A stretch of 64,000 nucleotides of DNA, from NCBI RefSeq assembly GCF_012489685.1, contig NC_080043.1, positions 16,672,223-16,736,222 of the forward strand. Direction: 5' to 3'. The notes below the pieces were generated by a model. The model searched no databases, had not been told where the DNA came from, and saw nothing but the letters and a program-made list of their open reading frames with translations. The DNA comes from Lotus japonicus. Lineage: Eukaryota > Streptophyta > Magnoliopsida > Fabales > Fabaceae. This document shows positions 23,601-34,514 of this stretch, in pieces (position 1 is the first letter of the stretch; every line of letters starts with the position of its first letter). Both the position numbers and the translations under genes were made by a program.

Positions 23601-25891
23601 TTATTGTTTTAATCTTTCATGAAGGCTAGCTGCATATTTTCATATAGTCTTATAGCCGCCCTTCCTGATAAATGATAACTGAAATGTTTTTGCACTTTAG
23701 GTCAATGAGGCTCTTAAATTTCCTTATCATGCAAATCTGGAGCGTTTGTTAAACAGGAGATCAATAGAGCATTACAATGTAGAAGAAACAAGGATTTTAA
23801 AAACATCATATAGGTGGGCATCTGTTAGTTTTTTTTCCCAATGTCTGAAGTTCCTTTTCTCTTCTGAGATCAAATTCATCATTGGTACTATGTCACAGAT
23901 CTTGCAATCTTGCAAACCAAGAAATTCTAAAGCTAGCAGTAGGAGACTTCAATATCTGCCAATCAATACATGGTGAAGAGCTCAAGCAACTTGCAAGGTA
24001 TATCTTTCATTTAATTTTTTCTTTTTCCCTTTTTGTTTCCACATATGTATATCTGGTCTGGCTAGAGATCAATTTAGAAAGATCATAATCATAGCTGAGG
24101 TGCTTGTATTGCCTGAAGTCATTGAGGGATCTAGGCTCTTTTGTTTATGCTTGTACTTATGCTTTATTTTGAGTAAATTTTATTTAAATGTGTCATAAAC
24201 TTAGTATAGTATCTTCAAATTTCTAAAAAGTAACATCATATGCAGGTGGATTACTGAGAACAGACTAGACAAACTAAAATTTGCAAGAAGTAAACTGGCC
24301 TATTGTTACTTCTCCGGCGCGGCCACTCTTTTTTCTCCCGAACTTTCTGATGCTCGCATATCATGGGCAAAAAATGGGGTGCTCACAACAGTTGTTGATG
24401 ATTTCTTTGATGTTGGAAGTTCTGAAGAAGAGCAAGTACACCTTATTCAACTAGTTGAGCAGTATATTTCTTTTCTTAGTTACATCTATGCGCCCTTGAT
24501 TTCTTTTGAATTCTATTATGACTTTTCTGCTCAAAAAGTGATGTTATGGAAATGTAACTGTAGGTGGGATGTAGATATCAACACTTTGGGTTGTTCGGAG
24601 ACAGTTAAGATAATATTTTCTGCGATTCACAGCACAATTTGTGAGATTGGGGAGAAATCAGTTAAGCGGCAAGGACGTAATGTGAAAGATGATGTTATCC
24701 GAATTGTGAGATTTTCCTTTAACTTTCAGCTCATATAATGTTATTATAACTTTCCAGTACATTCAATGAATGGGACTGTTAAGTGAATATGAGAAGTTGT
24801 TACACATCATTTAGGGAGTTAGTTAGTGTGCCTATATAAGTAGAGTCCACCATTGTAATTGGTATGTTGTTGAGGATAATGATACTCCTTTTCCCCTGTT
24901 TCCCTCTCTATTCTCTCTGTTCTTCCTTCTTCTCCCTCTCTCCCTGATTCTATCCCTATCAGAAGTGAACTATGCCCTGTATCCTTCCCCTATGAAAATT
25001 ACATTATTCTAATGGTAAATATTGTCCCTGCAAGACCTTTCTTATTAGTGTAGATAAAATATTATTGTGAGAAGAAATATTAGTGTAGAGACCTTTCTTA
25101 TAAATTTACTTGAAGGACATGGAAGTTTAAATTGTCTCATAATTCATAAAGGTCTAATGGCATTCAACCGGTTAAGATGTTTCTTAAATAGCGGATTGAC
25201 TTTGTTTGCTTTTCAGTGGTTGAATTTGATGCAGTCCATGCTTACAGAAGCTGAGTGGTTTAGAACAAAGGCTGTCCCAGAAATTGATGATTATATGCAA
25301 AATGCATTCGTATCATTTGCTTTAGGACCAATTGTCCTTCCAGCTCTCTATCTTGTAGGACCTAAGATTTCGAATGAAGTTGCCGAAAGTCATGAACTTA
25401 ATAGTCTGTTTAAGCTCATGAGTACTTGTGGGCGTCTTCTCAATGACATCCATAGTTATAAGGTATGTAGTCCATTCCTACTTCATGATTCTCTGCCTTG
25501 TTTTAAGGTGACTAATGTTCCATTTCTGCTGCAGAGAGAATCTGAGGAAGGGAAATTGAATGCAGTGACTCTGCATATTGTTCATGGCAATGGAGTTGTT
25601 ACTGCAGAAGAAGCTATTGAAAAGATGAAGGGTAATATTGAGGATAATAGAAGAGAACTCCTGAGACTAATTTCGCAGGAAAAAGGAAGCATAATTCCTA
25701 GAGCTTGCAAGGATTTGTTTTGGAAAATGATGAATGTGTTGCACTTATTTTACATGAAGGATGATGGATTTACTTCAGAAGAGATGCACTCTAGTGTAAA
25801 TGCAGTAATGAAAGAGCCAATAGTCCTTGGTGATTTGTTGGTAGATTCTCAGCAAAACCTTAGCCCTCTGTTAAAGCCACAAGTGGTGTGA
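20670..25891 (+). CDS. KS: ent-Kaurene synthase, intact copy (KS-A)
   Basis: Fourteen exons join in frame (2,406 nt, 801 aa): 20670-20721, 21717-21769, 21864-22149, 22220-22400, 22509-22726, 22818-22938, 23177-23274, 23372-23595, 23701-23813, 23899-23997, 24246-24461, 24564-24705, 25217-25462, 25535-25891. Exons 1-2 give a Ser/Thr-rich plastid transit peptide ([18 protein letters not shown]). The gamma/beta region has [10 protein letters not shown] and LFDGSWGLP. The class I alpha domain has DDFFD (residues 533-537, bases 24397-24411) and the second Mg-binding motif N677-S681-E685 (NDIHSYKRE). No class II DXDD motif was seen, as expected for a monofunctional enzyme that converts ent-copalyl diphosphate to ent-kaurene in plastids, the second committed step of gibberellin synthesis (family knowledge). 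Length and exon count fit plant KS genes. A product other than kaurene (a KS-like enzyme) cannot be excluded from sequence. Confidence 0.93.
21225..21470. mobile_element. MITE in KS-A intron 1 (AAGCGCTTAT/ATAAGC family)
   Basis: A compact, AT-rich foldback with many AAGCTTAT/ATAAGCTT and AAGCGCTTAT palindromes begins GGGCCCGTTCGGGGAAACAG and ends CTTTTCCAAATGGGGTC. The ends are imperfect inverted repeats. This type is common in legume introns. Boundaries are approximate. Confidence 0.6.
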
Positions 25892-26280
25892 TGCCTCAGT
25901 TCAATTACTTCACAGACACAGCAACTGTATGAATAAATGCCCCAGTTCTCTTTTGGATGATCACTGAATGAATAAATGCCCATTTGTGACATATGTGGTT
26001 GCGTGTGGGGGGGCAGGGATGATAGTATCATCTGCAAAATTGTTTTTTTTTGGTAAATCTGGAAAATGGCTGTGTATAGGTCCCCAACTAAGTAGATCCC
26101 TATATAAAATTCTTAGCAATTTGTCCTCGATTTATTTTTTTATAATAAGTCAAATTGTTTGTGTCGTCATGAATCTAAGTAGATCCCTATTTAGTTATTA
26201 AGTTATTTTTCTCTGAACTTACTGGTGGAGCCTTGGAGCTTTCAAGGGCCTTGTTTCAGGTTTGGTTATATCTTTTTTAG
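25892..26280. other. KS-A 3' flank
   Basis: Two AATAAA signals (about 25932 and 25972) follow the stop codon. Bases 26030-26150 match the KS-B 3' flank (41000-41110), so the duplicated unit includes the 3' flank. Confidence 0.55.
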
Positions 26281-29080
26281 GGCTTAATTCCACTTTGGGC
26301 CCCTGATGTTTCATAAATGTGCGATCTGCACCTCCGTGTATAAAACGTGCGGTCAAGGTCTCTGACGTTTTTAAAACGTGCGATTAACGCCCTTCCGTCC
26401 CAATCTGTTTGGTTCCTCAGTTGACCAAACTGAAAATGCTGACGTGACATTATTTAATTAATTAAAAATTCATTTTTTAAATAAAATTATTTCAACATTA
26501 TTTCAAAACATAAAAATAAAAATTATTTCAAAGCAAAAATTTATCCAGAAGCTTCTCTTCATCTTCAACTTCTAACTCATCTTCTTCAACTTCCCTAATC
26601 AAAACAAAAAACTCAAACCCAGATAAAATCCCCAATCAACACCCAACCAACCTGCAACCTCCTCCCTCTCCCACCCACCTGCAATCACCACCCTAACCTC
26701 ACCCCAATCAATCTGCAACCTCAACAAACCCACCCCCACGCACCTGCAACCGCCACCCTTAACCCATACCTCACCCCAATCAACGCCCAAACAACTTGCA
26801 ACCTCAACAAACCCACCCCCACCCACCTGCAACTGCTACCCAACCAACCAGAGGAGAGAGCGGGATCGAGAGAGAGAGAGAGAGAGCGAGATCCAAAGGA
26901 GAGAGCGAGATTGTAAGACCCAAGATTTTAGAATTTAATAATTAATTAATTTCCAGCTCACACATAGGATTCTGTGCAAGCGTGAGTGGAACTTGACTGT
27001 GTTTGACGTTTTGACTAGCGCTATGAAGACAAAAGTTCACAGTATGTTTAAGGATGACACTATAGTCATTTTGACTAATAGCACGAGTCATATTCGCACC
27101 CGACTTAGGTCGAGAGTGTCCGAAAAAGGCTATATCCGCTCCTAGAGCACTGTTTAAGAGAACTTTAGAATTTAAGAGAGAATAAGAACCTCTTAGTATT
27201 TTTCCCATGACCAGCTTTCCGATACGAAACCATGAACTGTACGCTTGTTAGGTTTCGCTTCCCGGAAGTCCGTCGAAGCTAGACTTTAACTTCTCGGGGA
27301 CTTTAATTAAGACCCCGAATGAAGAGTTTTTCTATTCGGAGCTTCTAACGAAGTTTCCATCCGCGATGCTTCATTTCTATCGACGTTTGCGATCTTTCTT
27401 CAGAAGGAAGTTTCTCCATCCGACGTCAACTGCAAAAAGTAGTTTTTCGGCGTAAATCGATCCATACTGCGTTTGGATCGTTTTCTTCAATTTAAAGAAC
27501 CTCGTTTTGAGTTTTGACATTCTGTCGCCAAATATTCACTTTTTATCAACAGATGAAAGTACTGGGACGACCAGATCCGCAAAATCTTTCTTTTTCCACA
27601 TTTTCCCTCCGCTATAAAAGGAGAGAAAATGAAAAATCTCACCATTTCCACCACCAACCAGCCATGGCCGCGAGCAAGGGGGGAGGAGGAGATTCCGGCG
27701 TCGTTTTCTCGTCTCTTGCCCGATCGTCGCGATTTCAGTTGCATCGGATTGTTAGCGAGGTAACATTCATAACCCTTGCATCCTTTCCTTCTTTCTGATG
27801 CTTTTCTCTATGTCTTTCTGTGCTCAAAGTTTGGAGCAAAATGTCAAAATGTCTGATAGCTTTGATTTTTCTTTTCAACTATCTTCCCCACTAACCCAAC
27901 ATGCTATAATCGCTGTTGGTTTGTTCGGATTTGCACCGAGTCGCCGTAGATCTGAGTTTTAAACCCCGAAACCCATTTTCTCTGTGAATTTACTTTTTGA
28001 TTAAAAAAGTCTTGATCTTGCTTAGTGCTTTTAGAACTAGTTGTTATAAACGCCCCGATCTACGACCCTGTCGAATTTGTTTTCAAAGATTTTAACTTTG
28101 AGTTTTGAGCTTAAAGTTTGGACCCAAAAACACCTAGTAGCATAGCAATTTCTAAAATTTTTCCGAGCATTGTTTTACCCTAGATATCACCTAAGAATAC
28201 CTAGAATTAATTTAGATCGAAGAAAAGTTCGGGAAACCCGATTTTTGGTAGTGGCCGAAACTTTTTGGAACTGTACCGTGTCCAAAAATAATTTTTTGGT
28301 TTGTATGGCCTGGTCCATAGCGTAGCCCTCTCTGTTGTCGAAATTTTGGCTTTGGTTTTGTGTCATTCCGAGTTCTGTAGCTCGAGTTATGCGCGTTTTA
28401 GCGAAAACATGTCTTATTGTCCATTCGTGCCTAAATGTCGAACTCTAAAGCTTCGAAAGCTTTTTTTCTGGTTTTGTTAGTGTTATTAGTTGTATTGTTT
28501 CTTAGCGACTAAGCAATGATACTTTGCTTAAGGGTTGAAACGAGTTGAGCTGAGGAAAAAGACTTTGGAGCAATTGGTGAGGTTTCACAACTAAGGAGGA
28601 CGTCCGGGGAACTTGCTGAGTTCAGGAGCTTTATTTTGGATTGGACTGGGATGTTGAGCTTGGATGGAGAGATTAGCTAAGGTAAGGGTAACTCAGTTTT
28701 AGTGCGTCCTTGAGTCTTGCATGTATTTATCGCACTGCATGCGTTTGAGATGAAGATGTTTATATTGATTGACATTTGATTTTGATTATTTTTGCTGAAC
28801 TGGGAAAATGTTTTCTGGAGGCTTCGGCCGAGTGAACTTATTGAGACGTGTGTCTCCGTTTTCTGAGAGGCTTCGGTTGTTTACTGGTTTCTGTCATTAC
28901 TGCTTTCTAGTGGATATGACATGATTATGTTTTATAGCACTTAATTATTGTTTCATCGCTCAATAAAGCTTGATGTGTTTGTGCGAATGTTGTAATTATG
29001 AATAACATGTGGTTACTTTAGATTGGTCCTTAGTTGGGCTTTGTTGTTGACTGACTTGACATATATGACTTGGTTTTTAA

Positions 29081-29375
29081 GTGGCAATGAGGTGGGGTGT
29101 GGTCCCGCGTGATTATCCCATCTTGCGAGATGTCCTAAAGTGGCGATGAGGTGGGGTGTGGTCCCGCTTGATTGTCCCGTCTTTCGAGACGTTATACAGT
29201 GGCGATGAGGTGGGGTGTGGTCCCACGTGATTGTCCCATCTTGCGAGATGTCCTAAAGTGGCGATGAGGTGGGGTGTGGTCCCGCGTGATTGTCCCATCT
29301 TGTGAGATGTCCTAAAGTGGCGATGAGGTGGGGTGTGGTCTCGCGTGATTGTCCCGTCTTGCGAGACGATATTGA
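29081..29375 (+). repeat. Minisatellite: five 59-bp units
   Basis: Units start at 29081, 29140, 29199, 29258 and 29317. Each begins GTGGCGATGAGGTGGGGTGT and contains TTGTCCCATCTTGCGAGATG. The motif CATCTTGCGAGATG is itself an inverted repeat. There are one to five differences between units. Confidence 0.9.
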
Positions 29376-29439
29376 TCGATCCATTTTTGTAGCAGCATAT
29401 AGTTGCATTATAGGGCAATAATATTTGCTTCTGTTGTTT

Positions 29440-29870
29440 TGGTTGATAGCTGATTTGATGTTATATTGTTGAGGTTGTTGATATCTAATTTGATGTTATA
29501 TTGTTGAGGTTGTTGATATCTGATTTGATGTTATATTGTTGAGGTTAATTTGATGATATGTTGTTGATATTGTCTATATCTGATTTGATGATATGTTGTT
29601 GATATTGTTTATATCTGATTTAATTATATGTTGTTGATATTGTTTATATTTGATTTACTTACATGTTGTTGATTATGTTATGTCTGATTTAATTATATGT
29701 TGTTGATATTGTTTATATCTGATTTACTTACATGTTGTTGATCATGTTTATATCTGATTTAATTATATGTAATTGATTCTGTTTATGTATGATTAAATTA
29801 TATGTTGTTGTTTATGTACCAAAAAAAAAAAAATTATATGTTGTTGGTTTTGTTGATATCTGAGTTAATT
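29440..29870 (+). repeat. Degenerate tandem repeat of about 35 bp
   Basis: The units are variations on ATATGTTGTTGATATTGTTT followed by ATATCTGATTTAATT, repeated about ten times with increasing decay toward the right. Confidence 0.75.
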
Positions 29871-30846
29871 CAAGTTGCTAGTTTATTTACCATGCTAGGT
29901 AATTAAATGTGAATAGCATGTTTTTCTCTTTCATATGTGGTAGTTGCATGGAGTTAACCCTTTCTGCTTGCTACTTGTTGTTTGGGCGTTTAACGCTATT
30001 AGGCGATGAAGAGCGTTCCGATGATGCTTAGCTATGATCGAGATGGTGGAGGGACAGTAAGCGGCGGAGCAGAGATGAAAGAAGCTGTTTGATTTTCTTT
30101 TAGTAGTTTATGCTTTGAGTCTTCTTCAAACTCTGAAAACTCTTTTACTGGAACCCTGTCTTAGCCATTGTTTAAGTGTGCATACTTATTTTGGAACCCT
30201 ACTTATGTCTTTGTAAGTTACTATTACTATATGTCGGGAACGAGTTGTTTAATTATGACTATGTTATGTTTTCAACTATGTTTAGTTTGTTTTCAAAAAA
30301 ATATATTTATATCATGTTTTCTTTAGGATTTCAAATTAGTCCTTAGACTTTGTTAGATTAGTCCAGAGGAGAGAGCGGGATCGAGAGAGAGATCCAGAAC
30401 GAGATCGAGAGAGAGAGAGAGAGAGAGCGAGTCTGAGAGATTTGGGGTTGTGGGGTGAGGTTGGGGTGAGGTGAGGTTGAGGAAGCCATGGAATGAGGAA
30501 GGAGGAAGATGAAAGAAGAAGAAAGAAGAAGAAGCGTGAAAGAGGAAGAGAGATGGTCGAGTGAGAGAGAGAGAGAGAGAATTGAGTGAGTGAGAGTCTG
30601 AGAGATTTTTCATTTTTTATTATTATTAAGTTTTAATATTTTATTATTTTTTATTAGAAAAATGATTTTTTTATGAAATTAAATAAGTGTCACGTCAGCA
30701 TTCTGTTTGGTCAACAGACGAAACCTAACGGAAGGACGTTAATCGCACGTTTTAGAATCGTCAGAGACCTTGACCGCACGTTTTATACACGGGGGGTGCA
30801 GATTGCACATTTATGAAACATCAGGGGCCTAAAGTGGAATTAAGCC

Positions 30847-32230
30847 CTTTCTTAGCCATTCTTGGCTAAGTTTCTTTATAGCACTTCGGATGTGAATCCT
30901 TTTCTTAGTTATGTTTAAGTTCCGAGTTTTGTATGAACATGGTCTTATGTCTATGAACCTTTTCTCTACTTATTTTCAAGCTTGAGTCATCGCAAGTTTT
31001 TTTATTATTCTATTTATGAACGAGAGTTAAAATAAATTAAGAGACATAGAATTAGATTGATTTGTTTATCCATTTCTTAGAGATAAGGGTGAGAACCTAT
31101 AGTGGTGTCCTGATTAATAAGAACTTCATTCTCATGTTAATTATTTTAGGTGCTAGAGATAGACCTTTAAAATTAATTTGAAAGTTTTGCTTGTGCATGA
31201 CCAATGACAAGTAGGGATTACAGCTAGATCACCATAGATTGAATTCCAAAAGTTCCATACATGCTCTGTTTTCTTGAGCATAACCTGAATTGGTGAAGCA
31301 AACTCCAAGTGCTTGCTTTAATCATAACAAAGTTCAGCTTTTATAATCGTTTCTTTTACCAAGTTTAACCAACGATCAAAATCATATTTGCAATTTGCTT
31401 TTTCTTGTCTTAAAAGCGAATTCCTCTTGCAATTTGGTTCTACATATAATCTCTGAGGTTCGACAATCTTTTATATTATTTCGAACAATTCGTGCACTTA
31501 TGGAACACGTATTAGTGGCATTATGTTCCAAAGTTCTCTCCACCCGAGAAGCAGTAATAATTTCATAAACAAAAACCTACTTAATGGTGTATGATAATAT
31601 GCCCTCACAACTGGAGAGGGGTGGGAGAACTTGTGTTGAAATGAGCATTGTGGCTGTAACTTTAGAGGATAAAGGAGAAAGATAAGTTGGTTGCGGCAAA
31701 GACAATATTGGAGAGGAGTGGGAGAACTTGTGTTGTGTGAGGCACTGAAAGAAAGTGTCGTACAATGATGTTGTGGTTCTGAGTGGGTGGCCGGAGTTGG
31801 AGAATAAGTGGCCGAAAGTGGTGATGATGAATGACTAGTCAAAAGGACATGTTTGCAATTATGAAAACTTTTAAATGATAAAATACCTAAAACACCGCAT
31901 TTTGTTGCATGATATACCTTAAGTGACTCATAGTAGACATCACCATGAAGATTAGTCCGTATAAGGTGACCACTTCCAAAGCGGTCCTCCATGCTCCAAT
32001 CAAAAGACCTAGTATTATCCAGTTTATAATTAATTTAAGTTATTTTCAAAATTGTCCAAAAGTTTTGGTTATTCTCATTTTGGACCTCCATCTTCAACTT
32101 AATCCTTCCAAGTCCCAACTGCTTTACAAAATACAGACAGAGAAACCACGTTACCATCTTCCTCAACTGAGGACCACCGAGCCGGCCCTCCACCGTTTCT
32201 TCTCACTGTCTGTGATCATTGCCAGTGCCC
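30847..32230. other. Gene-free stretch upstream of KS-B
   Basis: No intact gene was recognised. A minus-strand open frame at 31498-31992 (164 codons) has no recognisable domain and low-complexity Ser/Thr/His content. Within it, 31690-31760 resembles 13640-13720, so the duplicated KS 5' flank may extend this far. Confidence 0.45.
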
Positions 32231-32767
32231 ACATTGATGGAGACCGGTGAACCACGTTCAAAGATTCCAACACAAAGGTCGATTTTCTTCGCACGGTCTT
32301 TTAGCATTTCACCAATTATAATACTATTACAAGTCTTTGTTTACTGAATCGATTGTTAATATATCAAATTTCAACATGGTGAACCACTTGACGGACCCTG
32401 TGTCGTCTTGTACACACGGAATCTTGGTCGGTATCTTATCTATACAACTACCCATGGACTCTATCACTGCATGCATTTGCAACATCAAGAACCATTCCCA
32501 CTTGACAGATTCCGACACAAAGGTCGATTTCTTCGCACTTTCTCGAAAGGTTTCCACCAATTATAATAATTAATAATATTATAAGTTTTGGTTACTGAAT
32601 CAATTTGTAATGCATGATTGGCACCACGGGCAGTTTAATATTACAAGATTGGTTACATGCACACGGTATCCTTGTCCGTATCTTATGTATACAAGTATAC
32701 AACTACGTACCCATGGACTCTATGCATCACTGCTTGCATTTGCAACATCAAGAACCATTCTCACTCT
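32231..32767 (+). promoter_or_regulatory. KS-B upstream region with internal direct repeats
   Basis: Two blocks repeat in direct orientation. The block around CATGGACTCTAT, TGCATTTGCAACATCAAGAA, CCATTC occurs at 32453-32500 and 32711-32762. The block AGATTCCRACACAAAGGTCG with CACCAATTATAAT occurs at 32264-32323 and 32508-32569. The left part is shared with the orphan exon-1 locus (13850-14000). KS-A lacks this architecture. Confidence 0.65.
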
Positions 32768-32919
32768 ATGTCTCTCTCACGCCTGATCAATCCACTCTCT
32801 TCCACTTCAGGTCTGTTCCTTTTTGTTGAGTATGACTCATAAGCATTTGCATTATTAGTATCCTTTGTAATACTGAAACCTAATTATTGTATTCATAACA
32901 AATCAAGAAACGGAAATAT

Positions 32920-33517
32920 AGTTGCTCTATAGTCGCAGACGTAGGCAATTTGGTCGAACAGCGTGGTCAAAACTTTTGTGTGTTTCTCTCTACTATGTTC
33001 TATATTCGTGTTGTTGTTCTAACACTTTTTCCCCATTTTCTGTCTGTCTTGCACCACCGTTCGCTGCTAACGGAATCCACCGCCTAGCTAGACTTCTAGG
33101 AAGAATTTCGACACAAGAAGCCGTTACCATGGTCCTACGAACCATCAGCTTTGATACCACTTGTAGGGGATTCAAGCACCTCGATTGCACGAAATAGTAG
33201 AGCGAGAAATCACAGATAAAGCACACAACATCTTTGGTCACGTAGTTCGGCCAAATTGCATGCTGCTATAGCTCTTTTGTATTACTTGTGGCATGAAGCA
33301 TGTGGTACCAAGTAGAACTTTTAGGGTTACAGAGTTTACATATTTATAGGATACTACCAACCCTAGTAAAACATCATAAAATCTTCTTAAACTCATATAC
33401 AATCCCCTTAAATCAAATCATAATAAACTGAACATATTTAACCCAAAATAAAATTGAAACAAATCTGAAACAAATCTTTCTGATTTTTTCTCTTTCTAAT
33501 GAGCCAAAAACCCAACA
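32920..33517 (-). mobile_element. Partial TRIM-type element in KS-B intron 1
   Basis: An LTR (33162-33517, ends TGTAGGGGATTC and CCAAAAACCCAACA) is preceded by CTTTGATACCACT; reversed, this is AGTGGTATCAAAG, nearly the tRNA-iMet primer-binding site. The element therefore points to the minus strand. Its other LTR is missing; 32930-32985 instead matches part of the same LTR in the opposite orientation. The same LTR is found in KS-C (58489-58833), 11 bp shorter. Confidence 0.65.
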
Positions 33518-33846
33518 ATATTCATACCATCCCCTTTCGCACTTTCTATTTGTGATAATTTTGCTCCACACTTATAAGTGTGGTGTTGTGTAATTGGTTT
33601 TCGCACACATAGATAAATTTGGGTGGCGAGAAAATGAAAAGGGGTGGCATTAAAACCAATTCCCTTTAGTGGCAGTTTGCACACTGGGTGGGTTCTGTTC
33701 TTGTGCTAAAGAAAGGGGTAAATCATTGAATTATATATTCTAAGAGCCATTGATGAGTAAGCTTTGGAATAAAAGTTTATTCATGGGTAATCTAGATTTT
33801 CGGTGTATATATTAAAAGATAGGTTGAAAGCGCATTAAGTTCAAAC

Positions 33847-34514
33847 CATAGTTACCCGATTCGCGGTACGCTCTGGTACGAGGTATGGGTGCGGGAACGT
33901 GGAACGCGACCTGTAAAGTATTCGGTATGAGGGGGGTATACAGAGTTGGTTCGCCATTTGGGTTTGCGGTTCATTCTAATTTATTAATTAGTACGTTTAG
34001 TGTAAATTTTTTCACAAAAAATTAAAAAATATTAATCTTTATAAATAACTATATGAAAACCAATCAATTATTAAATATTTTCTATGTAAGCAGATGATTG
34101 TAATGGAACGCGACATTAGTAAGTAAAAGGAGTTTATACTTTATAGCCGTTTCACCCGATTAAATTGGACGGCACATTGAATTGCAAAATTTTCTATGTA
34201 ATCAAATCTTTATTTTCCAATAGTTGTTTAAGAATTTTCTTTTATCGATAATTGAAAAGTCATTATAACTATTATATTATAGAGTATAACTTCATCTGCA
34301 ACAATAAATGCTTTATGTTTCCCATATAAATGGTACAAGATTCTAAAATTTGAACTCTAAAGTCTAAACAAGTTATTGTAATACATTTTCCGGAACACAA
34401 CTGTTGGAGTACCAGTACATGAACCATTGTGAACCGGTACGTAAATGTACCGCGAACCGGTTCACATGAATTGGAACGCGGTTCTTGGGCTAAATGACGA
34501 ATTTGGTAACTATG
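33847..34514. mobile_element. hAT-type non-autonomous element (668 bp) in KS-B intron 1
   Basis: Perfect 10-bp inverted ends CATAGTTACC/GGTAACTATG and an exact 8-bp target duplication GTTCAAAC (33839-33846 and 34515-34522). KS-C shows the uninterrupted site (GTTCAAACAAAC at 59161-59172), which proves the insertion. The interior has GGTACGxxCCG and GAACGCG motifs near both ends and no transposase. Confidence 0.9.

Larger units (their letters stand above)
26912..30365 (+). repeat. 3.45-kb LTR-like insertion (probable solo LTR) inside the MULE
   Basis: It begins TGTAAGACCCAAGATTTTAG and ends TTAGTCCA (TG...CA). It has a TATA box (CTATAAAAGG at about 27613) some 700 bp from the left end and no gag or pol, and it carries two minisatellites. 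This fits a very large LTR (Ogre/Tat-size) left by recombination. The evidence is incomplete: the flanks GAGAT/GAGGA are not a clean 5-bp duplication, and a 26-bp GA-rich phrase starting CCAGAGGAGAGAGCGGG occurs on both sides (26849 and 30363). Confidence 0.5.
26281..30846. mobile_element. Mutator-like element with a nested LTR-like insertion
   Basis: The terminal inverted repeats are about 180 bp and begin GGCTTAATTCCACTTTRGGC. Both contain CCTGATGTTTCATAAATGTG, AAAACGTGCG and TGACGTGACA-type blocks. The flanks CTTTTTTAG (26272-26280) and CTTTCTTAG (30847-30855) are a 9-bp duplication with one mismatch. Without the nested insertion (26912-30365) the element would be about 1.1 kb. No transposase was found. 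The TIR start GGCTTAATT is shared with the MULE at 16771, but the rest of the TIR differs, so it is a related but distinct family. Confidence 0.8.

Noticed and set aside
26599..26832. Gly/Val-rich minus-strand frame
   Set aside because: Generated by imperfect CAACC/CACCC repeats inside the MULE; not a protein gene.
29081..29375. Regular 59-bp repeats that could suggest a CRISPR-like array
   Set aside because: Units are contiguous with no variable spacers, and the genome is a plant; it is a minisatellite.
31498..31992. 164-codon minus-strand frame
   Set aside because: Low-complexity, no recognisable domain, no supporting splice or promoter signals; partly a duplicated flank.
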